A stretch of DNA of 64,000 bases from Streptococcus sp. 263_SSPC (GCF_001071995.1 NZ_JVNU01000049.1:1-64000); one strand, 5' to 3'; numbered from the stretch's first letter, positions 39,307 through 47,879 are shown. The notes: generated from the letters alone by a model not told the origin. Translations and numbers: made by a program.

Positions 39307-39513
39307 ATGTTAAAAGCGGATGAATACAAAATAAAATGGTTATTTGAGAATTACTCAGGATATCGGATTGCAAAAGAAAGTGGTGTTTCACAACCGCTCA
39401 TTGCAAGGCTAATCAACGGAACTAGAGAATTGAAAAACGTTTCGTTTGAAACAGCAAGCAAATTAAATCAATGTGCAGAAAGACTTATAAAAGATGACTT
39501 TAAAGATAAATAG
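39307..39513 (+). CDS. Small helix-turn-helix protein (Cro-like), phage or island gene
   Basis: The 68-residue protein has a helix-turn-helix in SGYRIAKESGVSQPLIARLI (about 17-36), with NVSFETASKLNQCAE after it as a third helix. It has an AGGAG site 8 bp before the ATG and a terminator right after. Such single-domain proteins are common in phages and integrative elements of Lactobacillales. It is the only gene in this small island that looks intact on the plus strand. Its target is unknown. Confidence 0.7.
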   Translation: MLKADEYKIKWLFENYSGYRIAKESGVSQPLIARLINGTRELKNVSFETASKLNQCAERLIKDDFKDK

Positions 39514-39517
39514 TAAA

Positions 39518-39544
39518 AGCAGGGACTCTGCTCCCTGCTTTTTG
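39518..39544 (+). terminator. Terminator of the small HTH gene
   Basis: AGCAGGGA (39518-39525) and TCCCTGCT (39532-39539) with a 6-nt loop and T-run. Confidence 0.88.
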
Positions 39545-39588
39545 ACTATCCTTTTTATTTTATAGAAATAAATGTTTATTAAATAAAT

Positions 39589-39617
39589 AAGGTAGTCATC
39601 ATTATGACTACCTTTAT
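39589..39617. terminator. Second hairpin, terminator-like
   Basis: AAGGTAGTCAT (39589-39599) and ATGACTACCTT (39604-39614) form an 11-bp stem with a 4-nt loop, A/T-rich on both sides. The stretch 39618-39824 has no gene I can support. Confidence 0.6.
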
Positions 39618-39824
39618 GAGTGTTAAACTCTATACTTTGAATCAGGATTTATTTCTAAATCCATCATATGGGAGTAAATCCCTCTGTAAGCTCATATTAG
39701 CATTAACATAGATGAGTTTCAACTTTAGTAGACAAGTTGCATTAGCTCAGCGCCCAGGATATAAAATATTTAGACGAATAATTCTATCTTTACTAATGGT
39801 TTGTATATATGAAATAGAACGGGC

Positions 39825-39846
39825 TTTTTAACGATATCGTTAAAAA
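39825..39846. repeat. 22-bp perfect palindrome upstream of tRNA-Ser
   Basis: TTTTTAACGAT followed directly by its complement. It ends 5 bp before the -35 of the tRNA promoter. It could be an operator, a terminator of upstream transcription, or a former recombination site. Confidence 0.6.
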
Positions 39847-39850
39847 AGGA

Positions 39851-39879
39851 TTGATTGAAGAAAATCTCCGTACTATACT
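39851..39879 (+). promoter_or_regulatory. tRNA-Ser promoter
   Basis: TTGATT (39851-39856), 17 bp, TATACT (39874-39879), with the tRNA 5' end 9 bp beyond the -10. Confidence 0.75.
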
Positions 39880-39887
39880 AGAATCAT

Positions 39888-39975
39888 GGAGAAGTACCCA
39901 AGAGGCTGAAGGGGTCGCACTCGAAATGCGATAGGTCGTGAAAGCGGCGCGGGAGTTCAAATCTCCTCTTCTCCT
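39888..39975 (+). tRNA. tRNA-Ser (anticodon CGA)
   Basis: The acceptor stem GGAGAAG (39888-39894) pairs perfectly with CTTCTCC (39968-39974). A D-arm CCC...GGG, an anticodon stem TCGCA/TGCGA with loop CTCGAAA (anticodon CGA at 39922-39924), a long variable arm typical of class II tRNAs, and a T-arm GGGAG-TTCAAAT-CTCCT follow. CCA is not encoded. The discriminator base would be U rather than the usual G of serine tRNAs, which is odd. It reads the UCG codon, which a UGA-anticodon tRNA can also read, so it may not be essential. Confidence 0.9.
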
Positions 39976-40014
39976 TACTTTTACGGAGAACAAAATAGTG
40001 GAGGCGGAAACAAT

Positions 40015-40353
40015 ATGACAAAAGTGAAATTAAATCTGAACCAAACACACTGTTGCGGTATTTATTCTGATAAGACGGTGTACAGTTTTACAGCTGATAG
40101 TTATCCAGAGTTGTTTTACCTTCTTCAAAGACGTGGACTTATTGAGTCTTTTATCGATGGGGATTTTATTGTTTATGACGAATTAAGACAATATTCAGAT
40201 CTTCCGCCTTATCAAAAGTTGACTGAAGATGAATTAGAAGCGATTGATTTCGATGCGATTATTCAAAATCTCAGTACGGATGAACTGAAAGCAGTCATCG
40301 AGAAGTTCTTTGAATATCGCTTTGAATGTGAGTTTCAAGAAGTAGACGAATAA
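40015..40353 (+). CDS. Hypothetical protein, acidic C-terminus
   Basis: I do not recognise this 112-residue protein. It has no membrane segment or signal peptide. The N-terminal half looks like mixed strand and helix (KVKLNLNQTHCCGIYSDK, then SYPELFYLLQRRGLIESF), with a Cys-Cys pair at 13-14; the C-terminal half is acidic and helical (LSTDELKAVIEKFFEYRF). A GGAGGCGG site precedes the ATG. It starts 40 bp after the tRNA-Ser and has its own terminator, so it is a single-gene unit, possibly read from the tRNA promoter. Confidence 0.7.
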   Translation: MTKVKLNLNQTHCCGIYSDKTVYSFTADSYPELFYLLQRRGLIESFIDGDFIVYDELRQYSDLPPYQKLTEDELEAIDFDAIIQNLSTDELKAVIEKFFEYRFECEFQEVDE

Positions 40354-40368
40354 ATAAATGTATAAATG

Positions 40369-40403
40369 AAAAAGCTGACGGCTCATTTGAGCTGTCAGCT
40401 TTT
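40369..40403. terminator. Bidirectional terminator between convergent genes
   Basis: AAAAGCTGACGGCTC and its imperfect complement ending GTCAGCTTTT, with a 4-nt loop. It separates the hypothetical gene from msmK. Confidence 0.88.
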
Positions 40404-40423
40404 GTAGTTTCTATAGTGTATTC

Positions 40424-41527
40424 TTAGCGAATAACTTCCTCAGTTTCTTTGTCGAAGAAGTGAGATTTGTTTAAGTCGAATGCTAATTCAACTGTTTCGC
40501 CTGGGTTGTGGAAGTCACGAGCATCCACTTTAGATACGAATTCAGTATCGTCCACACGAGTGTAGAGCATTGTTTCTGCACCAAGTAATTCTGATACGAC
40601 AACTTCTGCTTTCACTGAAGATGATGGGTAAGTATCGATAGCGATTTGAGCACTTTCGATATCTTCTGGACGGATACCGAAGATTAATTCTTTTCCGTTG
40701 TAACCTTTGTCTTCAAGAAGTTTTCTCTTCGCTTCAGGTAATTGTAATGATAAACCTTTACCATTTGAAATCACGCCATCTTGCAATGTTACATTGAAGA
40801 AGTTCATTGCTGGTGATCCGATGAATCCAGCTACGAATACGTTGTTAGGAGTGTTGTACACTTCTTGTGGTGAACCGATTTGTTGTACGATACCATCTTT
40901 CATGATAACGATACGGTCAGCCATTGTCATCGCTTCTGTTTGGTCGTGAGTTACGTAAATTGTTGTTGTTTCTAAACGACGGTGTAATTTCGCAATTTCA
41001 GCACGCATCGCAACACGTAATTTAGCATCTAAGTTAGAAAGAGGTTCGTCCATTAAGAATACTTTCGCATCACGAACGATCGCACGTCCTAAAGCCACAC
41101 GTTGACGTTGACCACCAGATAAAGCAGCTGGTTTACGTTCTAAGTATTGAGCTAAACCTAAGATTTCAGCAGCGTTTTTAACACGTTTGTCAATTTCAGC
41201 TTTGTCGTATTTACGTAATTTCAAACCGAATGCCATGTTGTCATATACGCTCATGTGAGGATATAGGGCATAGTTTTGGAATACCATCGCGATATCACGA
41301 TCTTTTGGAGCTACGTCGTTCATTACAACGTCGCCGATTTTTAATTCCCCTTCAGAAATATCTTCAAGACCAGCGATCATACGAAGAGTTGTTGATTTAC
41401 CGCATCCAGAAGGTCCTACGAATACGATGAATTCGCGATCTTTGATGTGTAAGTTAAAGTCTGTTACGGAATAGTTTTCCGCGTTGTCATATTTTTTGTA
41501 AATATGGTTTAATTGCATTTCTACCAT
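40424..41527 (-). CDS. msmK: Sugar ABC transporter ATP-binding protein, MsmK/UgpC family
   Basis: The 367-residue ATPase has Walker A GPSGCGKSTTLRMIAG (about 38-53), signature LSGGQRQRVALGRAI (about 135-149), Walker B VFLMDEPLSNLD, and the C-terminal TOBE/regulatory domain (GIRPEDIESAQ) of the MalK type. In Lactobacillales one MsmK often energises several sugar importers, which fits a gene standing alone without permeases. Upstream, CAAAAACGCTTGTAA (41604-41618) keeps the AACGCTT core of a CcpA cre site but matches the consensus poorly at the ends. Confidence 0.92.
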   Translation of the reverse strand: MVEMQLNHIYKKYDNAENYSVTDFNLHIKDREFIVFVGPSGCGKSTTLRMIAGLEDISEGELKIGDVVMNDVAPKDRDIAMVFQNYALYPHMSVYDNMAFGLKLRKYDKAEIDKRVKNAAEILGLAQYLERKPAALSGGQRQRVALGRAIVRDAKVFLMDEPLSNLDAKLRVAMRAEIAKLHRRLETTTIYVTHDQTEAMTMADRIVIMKDGIVQQIGSPQEVYNTPNNVFVAGFIGSPAMNFFNVTLQDGVISNGKGLSLQLPEAKRKLLEDKGYNGKELIFGIRPEDIESAQIAIDTYPSSSVKAEVVVSELLGAETMLYTRVDDTEFVSKVDARDFHNPGETVELAFDLNKSHFFDKETEEVIR

Positions 41528-41768
41528 TAGGATTTCCCCCTATAATTTGTTTTACAGTAACAGTTTACGTTTTTTTGAGGAAAAGAGATAGGGGAAGGTT
41601 GCACAAAAACGCTTGTAAAAATTGTGCACTTTGCCCAAAAAGCATCTCTTATTTTTAAGATTTGGACGTAACTTATAATAAAGAAGTAAAAAAGTATTGA
41701 GATGGATGCAACACGTGGCAAACAATGTTATGATAGGGGTTAGAAACTTACATGAAAAAGGTGATGAA

Positions 41769-42332
41769 ATGGAAAGAAAACGTGGATTTGAAATTGTATC
41801 TGCTTATGAAGGAAAAGGAATCACTGTTCCAAAACGTTCAACAAAACATTCAGCAGGATATGACTTCGAAGCTGCCGAAGATATCGTTTTACCAAGCATT
41901 TGGAAAATGATTTTTAAATTTGCAGCCACTCAATTAAAACAATGGATTTATACAACCGATAAAGAAACAGTGGAAGCGGAACTTGCAAAAGAGCAAAAAG
42001 TGCTAAAACCAGTGCTTGTGCCAACAGGAATCAAGTCTTATATGCAAGAAGATGAGTACTTACAACTAGCAAACCGCTCAAGTAACCCATTGAAACACTT
42101 CCTTGTCTTACCAAACGGGGTAGGCGTTGTGGATAGTGACTACTATAACAACCCTGACAATGAAGGGCATATTTACTTCCAATTATTAAACTTCGGATTA
42201 TTCGATAAAGAAATTAAAAAAGGAGATCGTATCGGCCAAGGAATTTTCCTACCGTTCTTAAAAGCGGATGCGGATGAAGAAAACGATATGAATGAACGTA
42301 CAGGTGGTTTTGGTTCTTCTGGCGTTCGTTAG
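41769..42332 (+). CDS. dut: dUTP diphosphatase, trimeric type
   Basis: The 187-residue protein shows all five dUTPase motifs: KHSAGYDFEA (1), RSSNPL (2), GVGVVDSDYYNN (3), KGDRIGQGIF (4) and RTGGFGSSGVR (5). It removes dUTP and makes dUMP for thymidylate synthesis. About 40 extra residues between motifs 1 and 2 (SIWKMIFKFAATQLKQWIY region) make it longer than usual; such inserts occur in Lactobacillales homologues. I start at ATG 41769 with AAGGTGA upstream. radA follows after 12 bp. Confidence 0.93.
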   Translation: MERKRGFEIVSAYEGKGITVPKRSTKHSAGYDFEAAEDIVLPSIWKMIFKFAATQLKQWIYTTDKETVEAELAKEQKVLKPVLVPTGIKSYMQEDEYLQLANRSSNPLKHFLVLPNGVGVVDSDYYNNPDNEGHIYFQLLNFGLFDKEIKKGDRIGQGIFLPFLKADADEENDMNERTGGFGSSGVR

Positions 42333-42344
42333 AAAGGAGCCAAA

Positions 42345-43730
42345 ATGGCAAAAGCAACGACAAGTTTTGTATGTAGAGAGTGTGGATATAATTCACCGAA
42401 ATATTTAGGAAAATGCCCAAACTGCGGCAATTGGTCTACGATGGAGGAATTCAAGGAAACAACCAGTAACGCGAAACGTCCTTCCTTAGTGCAACATTCA
42501 GAAGAAGTGCATAAGACCAAACCAATGCGTCTGGATCAAGTGGCGTATGAGAGAGTGAACCGTGTGAAGACATCGATTAGTGAGCTTGACCGCGTGCTCG
42601 GGGGTGGCGTGGTGCCAGGATCCTTAGTATTAATCGGTGGGGACCCTGGGATTGGGAAATCTACCTTATTATTACAAGTGTCTAGTGAACTCCAACAAAC
42701 ACAAGGCACAGTTCTCTATGTATCCGGAGAAGAAAGTGCGTCGCAAATTAAAATGCGTGCGGAACGTCTCGGGATGCAAGCAGACGGATTTTATATTTAT
42801 GCTGAAACAAACTTAGAAGATATCGTTGCGCAAGTTGAAGCGTTGAAGCCGGACTACGTCATTATCGACTCGATTCAAACGATGACACATCCTCAGGCTA
42901 ACGGGGTAGCCGGAAGTGTGTCTCATGTGCGTGAAGCGACAGCAACGTTGATGCGACTTGCGAAACTCAATCAAATTGCCATCTTTATCGTTGGTCACGT
43001 GACAAAAGAGGGTGCCTTGGCAGGGCCTCGTATGTTGGAACATATGGTGGATACCGTTCTGTATTTTGAAGGGGATAAACATCATAGTTTCCGTGTGCTT
43101 CGTTCCGTGAAAAATCGTTTCGGGTCTACCAACGAAATTGGGGTCTTCGAAATGCATCAAGAAGGGCTCAACGAGGTAACAAATCCTTCCGAAGTCTTCT
43201 TAGAAGAACGTCTGGCAGGCGCAACTGGTTCGGCAATCGTCGTGTCTCTTGAAGGAACTAGACCAATTTTAACCGAGGTGCAATGTTTACTATCACCAAC
43301 GGCCTTTGGAAATGCCCGTCGTACCACAAGTGGGCTAGACTATAATCGTGTCGCGCTCTTGATGGCGGTACTTGAGAAACGTGCAGGTCTTCTATTACAA
43401 AACCAAGATGCTTACTTTAAATCAACAGGTGGTTTGAAACTGAACGAACCGGCAGTCGACTTAGCGATTGCGATGAGTATCGTTTCAAGTTACAAGGAAA
43501 AAGAAACGCAAATGGGTGATTGCTTTATCGGCGAAATCGGCTTAACCGGAGAAATTCGCAAAGTGAACCGTGTCTATGACCGTGTTCGCGAAGCCGAAAA
43601 GCTCGGATTCAAGCGTGTCTTTATTCCAAAAAATAATTTAGATGGATGGGAACTTCCAAAAAATATCGAAGTCGTTGGCGTATCTTCTGTCAAAGAAGCT
43701 ATTTATAAAGCCTTCGGAAAAGAAAATTAG
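42345..43730 (+). CDS. radA: DNA repair protein RadA
   Basis: RadA is a RecA-like helicase for branch migration in recombination and natural transformation. The 461-residue protein has a four-Cys zinc finger ([21 protein letters not shown]), Walker [15 protein letters not shown] (about 102-115), the [11 protein letters not shown] motif (about 260) and a C-terminal Lon-protease-like domain (about 300-461) without protease residues. The dut-radA-PIN/TRAM order is common in Firmicutes. Confidence 0.96.
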   Translation: MAKATTSFVCRECGYNSPKYLGKCPNCGNWSTMEEFKETTSNAKRPSLVQHSEEVHKTKPMRLDQVAYERVNRVKTSISELDRVLGGGVVPGSLVLIGGDPGIGKSTLLLQVSSELQQTQGTVLYVSGEESASQIKMRAERLGMQADGFYIYAETNLEDIVAQVEALKPDYVIIDSIQTMTHPQANGVAGSVSHVREATATLMRLAKLNQIAIFIVGHVTKEGALAGPRMLEHMVDTVLYFEGDKHHSFRVLRSVKNRFGSTNEIGVFEMHQEGLNEVTNPSEVFLEERLAGATGSAIVVSLEGTRPILTEVQCLLSPTAFGNARRTTSGLDYNRVALLMAVLEKRAGLLLQNQDAYFKSTGGLKLNEPAVDLAIAMSIVSSYKEKETQMGDCFIGEIGLTGEIRKVNRVYDRVREAEKLGFKRVFIPKNNLDGWELPKNIEVVGVSSVKEAIYKAFGKEN

Positions 43731-43744
43731 AAAGGAGAAATTTT

Positions 43745-44869
43745 ATGGAACAACCTAAAAAATTTCGAGCATACGGAAGAAAGTTATTACAACTGATTTT
43801 CGTATTGCTCGGAGGGTCTTTAGGTGCAACGTACTTTCCAAGTCTATGGCAAGCGTTCAACATTACGAATGAATGGTTAACATCGCAAGTTACGAATATT
43901 TTGTTAGGTGCCATTATTTTATTCTTTATTTCATTTTTCGTAACGGATCCGATTTTAAAGGGCATTCGTAGACTTGAAAAACTCGTTAGCCAACTTTCTG
44001 TGAGCTATTTACTCTTTGGAATGATTGGTGCACTCATTGGGCTCTTAGTCGCATGGCTCGTTGGATTGCCATTTACAAACTTACAAATTCCAGCAATTAC
44101 GCAATCTGTACCAATTGCCCTTAGCATTATCTTTGGGTATCTTGGATTTTATGTCGGAACGACGCGTCGGGAAGATATTCTAAAAGCATTTACGGCGACA
44201 AGAAAGAAAACGGAGGATTCTCCAGTGCTTGAACGTAAAGCAGGAGATAACTTCAGGAAATATAAACTGCTCGATACAAGCGTGATTATCGATGGACGTA
44301 TTTACGATATCGCTAAAACAGGCTTTATCGAAGGGGTGCTGGTAATTCCAGTATTCGTACTGAATGAATTACAATATATCGCCGATAGCGCAGATAGCTT
44401 AAAACGCGTGAGAGGTCGCCGTGGATTAGATATTTTAAACGCTCTTCAAAAAGAAGAGAATATTAAAGTAGAAATTTACGATGGGGACTATGACGATATT
44501 AACGAAGTAGACCGCAAGTTGATTCGCTTGGCTAAGGCGATTGACGGTATTATTATCACGAATGACTTTAACTTAAATAAAGTGAGCGAGTTCCAAAATG
44601 TGCCGGTCTTTAATATTAATGCGTTAGCGCAAGCCATCAAGCCAGTTGTGATTCCAGGGGAAACCTTGAAGACGACGGTGGTTAAATCGGGAACGGAGCG
44701 CCAACAAGGGGTTGCGTACTTGGATGATGGTACGATGATTGTCGTGGAAGATGGACAATATTATATGAATCAAGAGATTGAAGTGGTCGTAACGAGCGCG
44801 CTTCAAACTGCAGCAGGTCGTATGATTTTCGCCAAACCACTGCATAGCCAAAAGAAAATTAAACAATAA
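43745..44869 (+). CDS. PIN/TRAM domain membrane protein (YacL-like)
   Basis: The 374-residue protein has four membrane segments (about 12-30, 40-66, 83-110, 114-140), then a PIN domain with conserved acids (LLDTSVIIDGRIYDI, RVRGRRGLDIL, IITNDFNLNKVSEF) and a C-terminal TRAM domain (about 300-365). This is the YacL family, a membrane-tethered predicted RNase. It follows radA by 14 bp. A copy of the structured repeat starts 10 bp after its stop. Confidence 0.93.
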   Translation: MEQPKKFRAYGRKLLQLIFVLLGGSLGATYFPSLWQAFNITNEWLTSQVTNILLGAIILFFISFFVTDPILKGIRRLEKLVSQLSVSYLLFGMIGALIGLLVAWLVGLPFTNLQIPAITQSVPIALSIIFGYLGFYVGTTRREDILKAFTATRKKTEDSPVLERKAGDNFRKYKLLDTSVIIDGRIYDIAKTGFIEGVLVIPVFVLNELQYIADSADSLKRVRGRRGLDILNALQKEENIKVEIYDGDYDDINEVDRKLIRLAKAIDGIIITNDFNLNKVSEFQNVPVFNINALAQAIKPVVIPGETLKTTVVKSGTERQQGVAYLDDGTMIVVEDGQYYMNQEIEVVVTSALQTAAGRMIFAKPLHSQKKIKQ

Positions 44870-44879
44870 AGTGCAAAAT

Positions 44880-45062
44880 GATTACTTCGAATCCTTGCGG
44901 ATTTGTTTATAATAACGGTAACGTTGCACCGGCTCGAGCCTAGTGTCTCTCGCCTAAAAAACTCAAAAAGGGAGTACGGAATAAATTCCGAACTCCCTTT
45001 AATTCGTCTTTTTTGCGAATCACGTTACTGTTATTATAAAATCCGCATGATTCTGCGTAATC
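44880..45062 (+). repeat. Structured nested-palindrome element, copy 2
   Basis: The 183-bp core has the same ends (GATTAC and GTAATC) and the same fold as copy 1 at 15245-15428. Outer arms hold TTGCGGAT paired with ATCCGCA. Middle arms are TATAATAACGGTAACGT (44908-44924) and a near-complement (45022-45038). The central hairpin is at 44967-45000 (AAAGGGAGT/ACTCCCTTT with CGGAAT/ATTCCG). The unpaired stretch keeps GCACCGG, CTCGAGCC and TCTCTCGCC. Paired bases differ from copy 1 in a compensatory way. It is in the same orientation and also starts just after a stop codon. Confidence 0.8.
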
Positions 45063-45136
45063 ATAGTGCTTATACTTAATTTTCTTTTGGACTGCATGAA
45101 ATCAACGACTGCTGACAATTTGAAGAGAAAATAAAG

Positions 45137-45165
45137 AGGATGGACGAATTTCGTCCATCCTTTTT
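45137..45165. terminator. Bidirectional terminator
   Basis: AGGATGGACGAA (45137-45148) with TTCGTCCATCCT (45150-45161), A-rich on the left and T-rich on the right. It ends the SPFH-RHH operon and could also stop plus-strand transcription. Confidence 0.88.
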
Positions 45166-45166
45166 G

Positions 45167-45370
45167 TTATTCAATATCGATTTCAAATGGTTCGTCAATA
45201 GTTTCAGAGACGTATTTACCATCTTTCTTGCGTTGCTTCACGCATTCCGTTAATAAGTATTCGATTTGTCCATTGACTGATCTAAAATCATCTTCTGCCC
45301 ATGATGCGATAGCAGCATATAATTTAGAAGACAGTCGTAATGGGATTTGTTTTTTCTTTAAATCAGCCAT
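45167..45370 (-). CDS. Ribbon-helix-helix (Arc/CopG-type) protein
   Basis: The 67-residue protein has the ribbon-helix-helix pattern: a short strand KKQIPLRLSSKLYAAIASWA, then a helix with SVNGQIEYLLTECVKQR, and an acidic tail. It would bind DNA as a dimer. It starts 2 bp after the SPFH gene and ends at a terminator, so the two are one operon. The inverted repeat upstream of the SPFH gene (46418-46436) is a candidate operator for it, which is inference. It also could be an antitoxin, but no toxin is present. Confidence 0.8.
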   Translation of the reverse strand: MADLKKKQIPLRLSSKLYAAIASWAEDDFRSVNGQIEYLLTECVKQRKKDGKYVSETIDEPFEIDIE

Positions 45371-45372
45371 CG

Positions 45373-46395
45373 TTAGTATAGGCTTCCTGTGTTAACGATT
45401 GGTTGAGCATCATGATTGCCGCAAAGAACAACTAGTAAGTTAGAGACCATCGCAGCTTTACGTTCTTCATCAAGTTCTACGAGTTCTCCTTCGTTTAAGC
45501 GTTCTAACGCCATTTCAACCATTCCAACAGCACCGTCTACAATCATCTTTCTAGCGTCAATAATTGCAGAAGCTTGTTGACGTTGAAGCATTACTGCAGC
45601 GATTTCTGGGGCGTAAGCAAGGTAAGTGATACGTGCTTCGATGATTTCAAGACCTGCATTTTCAACACGTGCTTGAATCTCATCGCGAATACGTTTTGCA
45701 ACGACTTCACTTGAACCACGTAAGCTACCTTCATCGGCAACGCCATCACCCGTTGTGTCAACGTTTGGAGCTACATCATATGGATAGATGCGCACGATAT
45801 TACGAAGCGCGCTATCACATTGAAGAGATAAGTATTCTTTGTAGTTATCTACGTTGAAGACGGCTTTAGCTGTATCGACCACTCTCCAAGTAACAGCAAT
45901 TCCGATTTCTACAGGGTTCCCTAGGCAATCGTTAATCTTTTGACGAGTGTTATTTAACGTCATAATTTTTAGAGAAATTTGATTTTTTAAGGCGTGTAAG
46001 TTCGCTTCAACGCCGCCTGTAGTGGTAATTGTGACCGGAGTGTTTTGACGATCGACGTCGCCGCTTTGGCCTAATTTTGTTTTCGCAGCAGGGTTTACAG
46101 CCACGCTAAATGGATTTACAAAATAGAAGCCAGGTTCCTTAATACTTCCTGTGTACTCCCCAAAGAGCGTCAAAACAATCGCTTCTTGAGGTTTGACAAC
46201 TTTTAGTCCTCCAAAAAGGACAAGACTGCTGATAAATACTAGAATGCTGAGGAGAATACAAAATACTTGAAGCCCGTCGTTTCTAATCAATGCAATTGAG
46301 GAAATAAAGCCCACAACTGAAAGGATTAGGAGAAGTAAAATACTAAACAACGCAGCAAAACCGTTAGACTTTGTTTTTAAAATTTTTTCGTTCAT
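45373..46395 (-). CDS. SPFH domain (slipin/flotillin-like) membrane protein
   Basis: The 340-residue protein has two N-terminal membrane segments (about 12-35 and 40-62) followed by an SPFH domain (VVKPQEAIVLTLFGEYTGSI to about residue 290) and a short helical end. Segments such as KEPGFYFVNPF and NAGLEIIEARITYLAYAPEIA are typical. SPFH proteins assemble into membrane scaffolds. I start at the ATG at 46395 with AAGGAG upstream; the frame is open further but lacks a ribosome site. It is coupled to an RHH protein. Confidence 0.9.
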   Translation of the reverse strand: MNEKILKTKSNGFAALFSILLLLILSVVGFISSIALIRNDGLQVFCILLSILVFISSLVLFGGLKVVKPQEAIVLTLFGEYTGSIKEPGFYFVNPFSVAVNPAAKTKLGQSGDVDRQNTPVTITTTGGVEANLHALKNQISLKIMTLNNTRQKINDCLGNPVEIGIAVTWRVVDTAKAVFNVDNYKEYLSLQCDSALRNIVRIYPYDVAPNVDTTGDGVADEGSLRGSSEVVAKRIRDEIQARVENAGLEIIEARITYLAYAPEIAAVMLQRQQASAIIDARKMIVDGAVGMVEMALERLNEGELVELDEERKAAMVSNLLVVLCGNHDAQPIVNTGSLY

Positions 46396-46417
46396 AAAAA
46401 AGACTCCTTTGTCTATT

Positions 46418-46436
46418 TGATATCTAAATGATATCA
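46418..46436. promoter_or_regulatory. Inverted repeat, candidate operator of the SPFH-RHH operon
   Basis: TGATATC, 5 bp, GATATCA is a perfect dyad 23 bp upstream of the SPFH start codon. The spacing and symmetry fit a dimeric repressor site. Confidence 0.5.
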
Positions 46437-46500
46437 CTCTGAAATCCGAAAAGCAATATAATAAGGCTGATAGAAAATAAGTTATTAGATTCACAAAATG

Positions 46501-46529
46501 TTGTAAAGAGTAATTATTTATGGTATCAT
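46501..46529 (+). promoter_or_regulatory. Promoter of the LPXTG protein gene
   Basis: TTGTAA (46501-46506), 17 bp, TATCAT (46524-46529), 24 bp before the ATG. Confidence 0.6.
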
Positions 46530-46553
46530 TTAACAAAAGCGGGAGGAAGAACA

Positions 46554-47879
46554 ATGAATTCAAATAAAAAGAGAAATTTAATTCGTAAACTTGTGGGACT
46601 TACAGCTTCGATGGCTATCGCGAGTATATTTGCACCATCAACGCCATCAATTACACAAGTTGTATTTGCTGAAGAGGCGCCTGCAGTAACTTATAAAGTA
46701 AAATATAAATTTATAAGTAGTACGCCTGGAAAAGAATTACCTCAAAGAGTATTGGATGTATTACCTGGAGACGAAGAGTATCCTGTAGGTAGTTTAGTTC
46801 AACCAACAACTGAATTTAAAAAAGTAGTTGGTGAGGGAATACCACGCCAAGTTGTTGAAGGAGAAGGGTATTGGGTTTTCCAAGGATTCGATTCAGACGC
46901 TAGAACAATCAAAAACGGGGATGTAGTATTTACAGGTAAATGGAAGTGGTTTGATTATATTGATTATTCATATGTAGTTGGTGGACCAGTATTTGTTCCT
47001 TTGCCAGAATCAATGATAAATGAAGCAGCCAAACTTAAAACAACGCGTATTTCTTATGCGGATTTTGAAAATCATGTTGACATTCCTGAAAACTTAAAAA
47101 TTATTCAGAAACTAATGAACTGGAATGAAGCTACTGGTAAGTACGAACCAATCATTGTGAAAGATGACGATGCGCAATGGGAATACCATCCGAAACCTGA
47201 CCCGGCAGGAGACGGGTTGCGGGTAGAGTTAGATTACAATAAGAATTCGAAATTCCGCTATGACTTCCCAAAAGTTCAAGAATTTCTTAATCTTTATTGG
47301 CAACCAATACCTCGTAACGTGGAATATGAATTTGTTAGTGGAACCAAAGGCAAAGAGATTGAAGGAGTATTAGATCACTTAAAACCGTTTCACAAAGGAA
47401 CTTACTACTATTATTATAGAAATCTAAAAGAGTATAGTGAAACGAAGATTGTTGCTGAGCAACCAAAGCAAACTACTTTTTACGATTCTACCAAAAAAGG
47501 AACGTGGACATTCGTTTCATATGATGTAACAGAAAAACTTCTTAGTGAGTGGGATCTTAATGGATGGAATTTAAAATTCACTGGTACATGGACGTTTGTT
47601 GCTGACGAAGAACCAGCGCCAGAAGAATCAACAGAAGAACAAAGCAATCAAACGGAATCAACTGATGAAAAATTAGAAACAACAGAAGTTCCAACGACTC
47701 AAAAGGAAGCAAATGTAGAACAACCAGAATCAACAGAAGTGCAGACTTCGGAGAAAGTAACAGAAGCAGAACTACCAAATACAGGGACAACAGGAGTCCT
47801 AACAACAGTTATAGTGGGAGTTTGTATAGCGTTGAGTGGGTTCGGATTATTTGCTCAAGGTCGTCGTAAAGAGGGCTAA
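46554..47879 (+). CDS. LPXTG cell-wall-anchored protein with SHIRT-like repeats
   Basis: The 441-residue protein has a signal peptide (about 1-40, ending before EEAPAV), two repeats resembling SHIRT domains (about 48-130 with VKYKFISSTPGKELPQRVLD and FTGKWKW; about 262-355 with VEYEFVSGTKGKEIEGVLD and FTGTWTF), an unrelated middle part, an acidic Thr/Glu-rich stalk, and the sortase signal LPNTG with a hydrophobic segment and RRKEG tail. It is displayed on the cell wall by sortase A. SHIRT domains elsewhere extend adhesins; here there are only two and no obvious ligand-binding head. Confidence 0.9.
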   Translation: MNSNKKRNLIRKLVGLTASMAIASIFAPSTPSITQVVFAEEAPAVTYKVKYKFISSTPGKELPQRVLDVLPGDEEYPVGSLVQPTTEFKKVVGEGIPRQVVEGEGYWVFQGFDSDARTIKNGDVVFTGKWKWFDYIDYSYVVGGPVFVPLPESMINEAAKLKTTRISYADFENHVDIPENLKIIQKLMNWNEATGKYEPIIVKDDDAQWEYHPKPDPAGDGLRVELDYNKNSKFRYDFPKVQEFLNLYWQPIPRNVEYEFVSGTKGKEIEGVLDHLKPFHKGTYYYYYRNLKEYSETKIVAEQPKQTTFYDSTKKGTWTFVSYDVTEKLLSEWDLNGWNLKFTGTWTFVADEEPAPEESTEEQSNQTESTDEKLETTEVPTTQKEANVEQPESTEVQTSEKVTEAELPNTGTTGVLTTVIVGVCIALSGFGLFAQGRRKEG

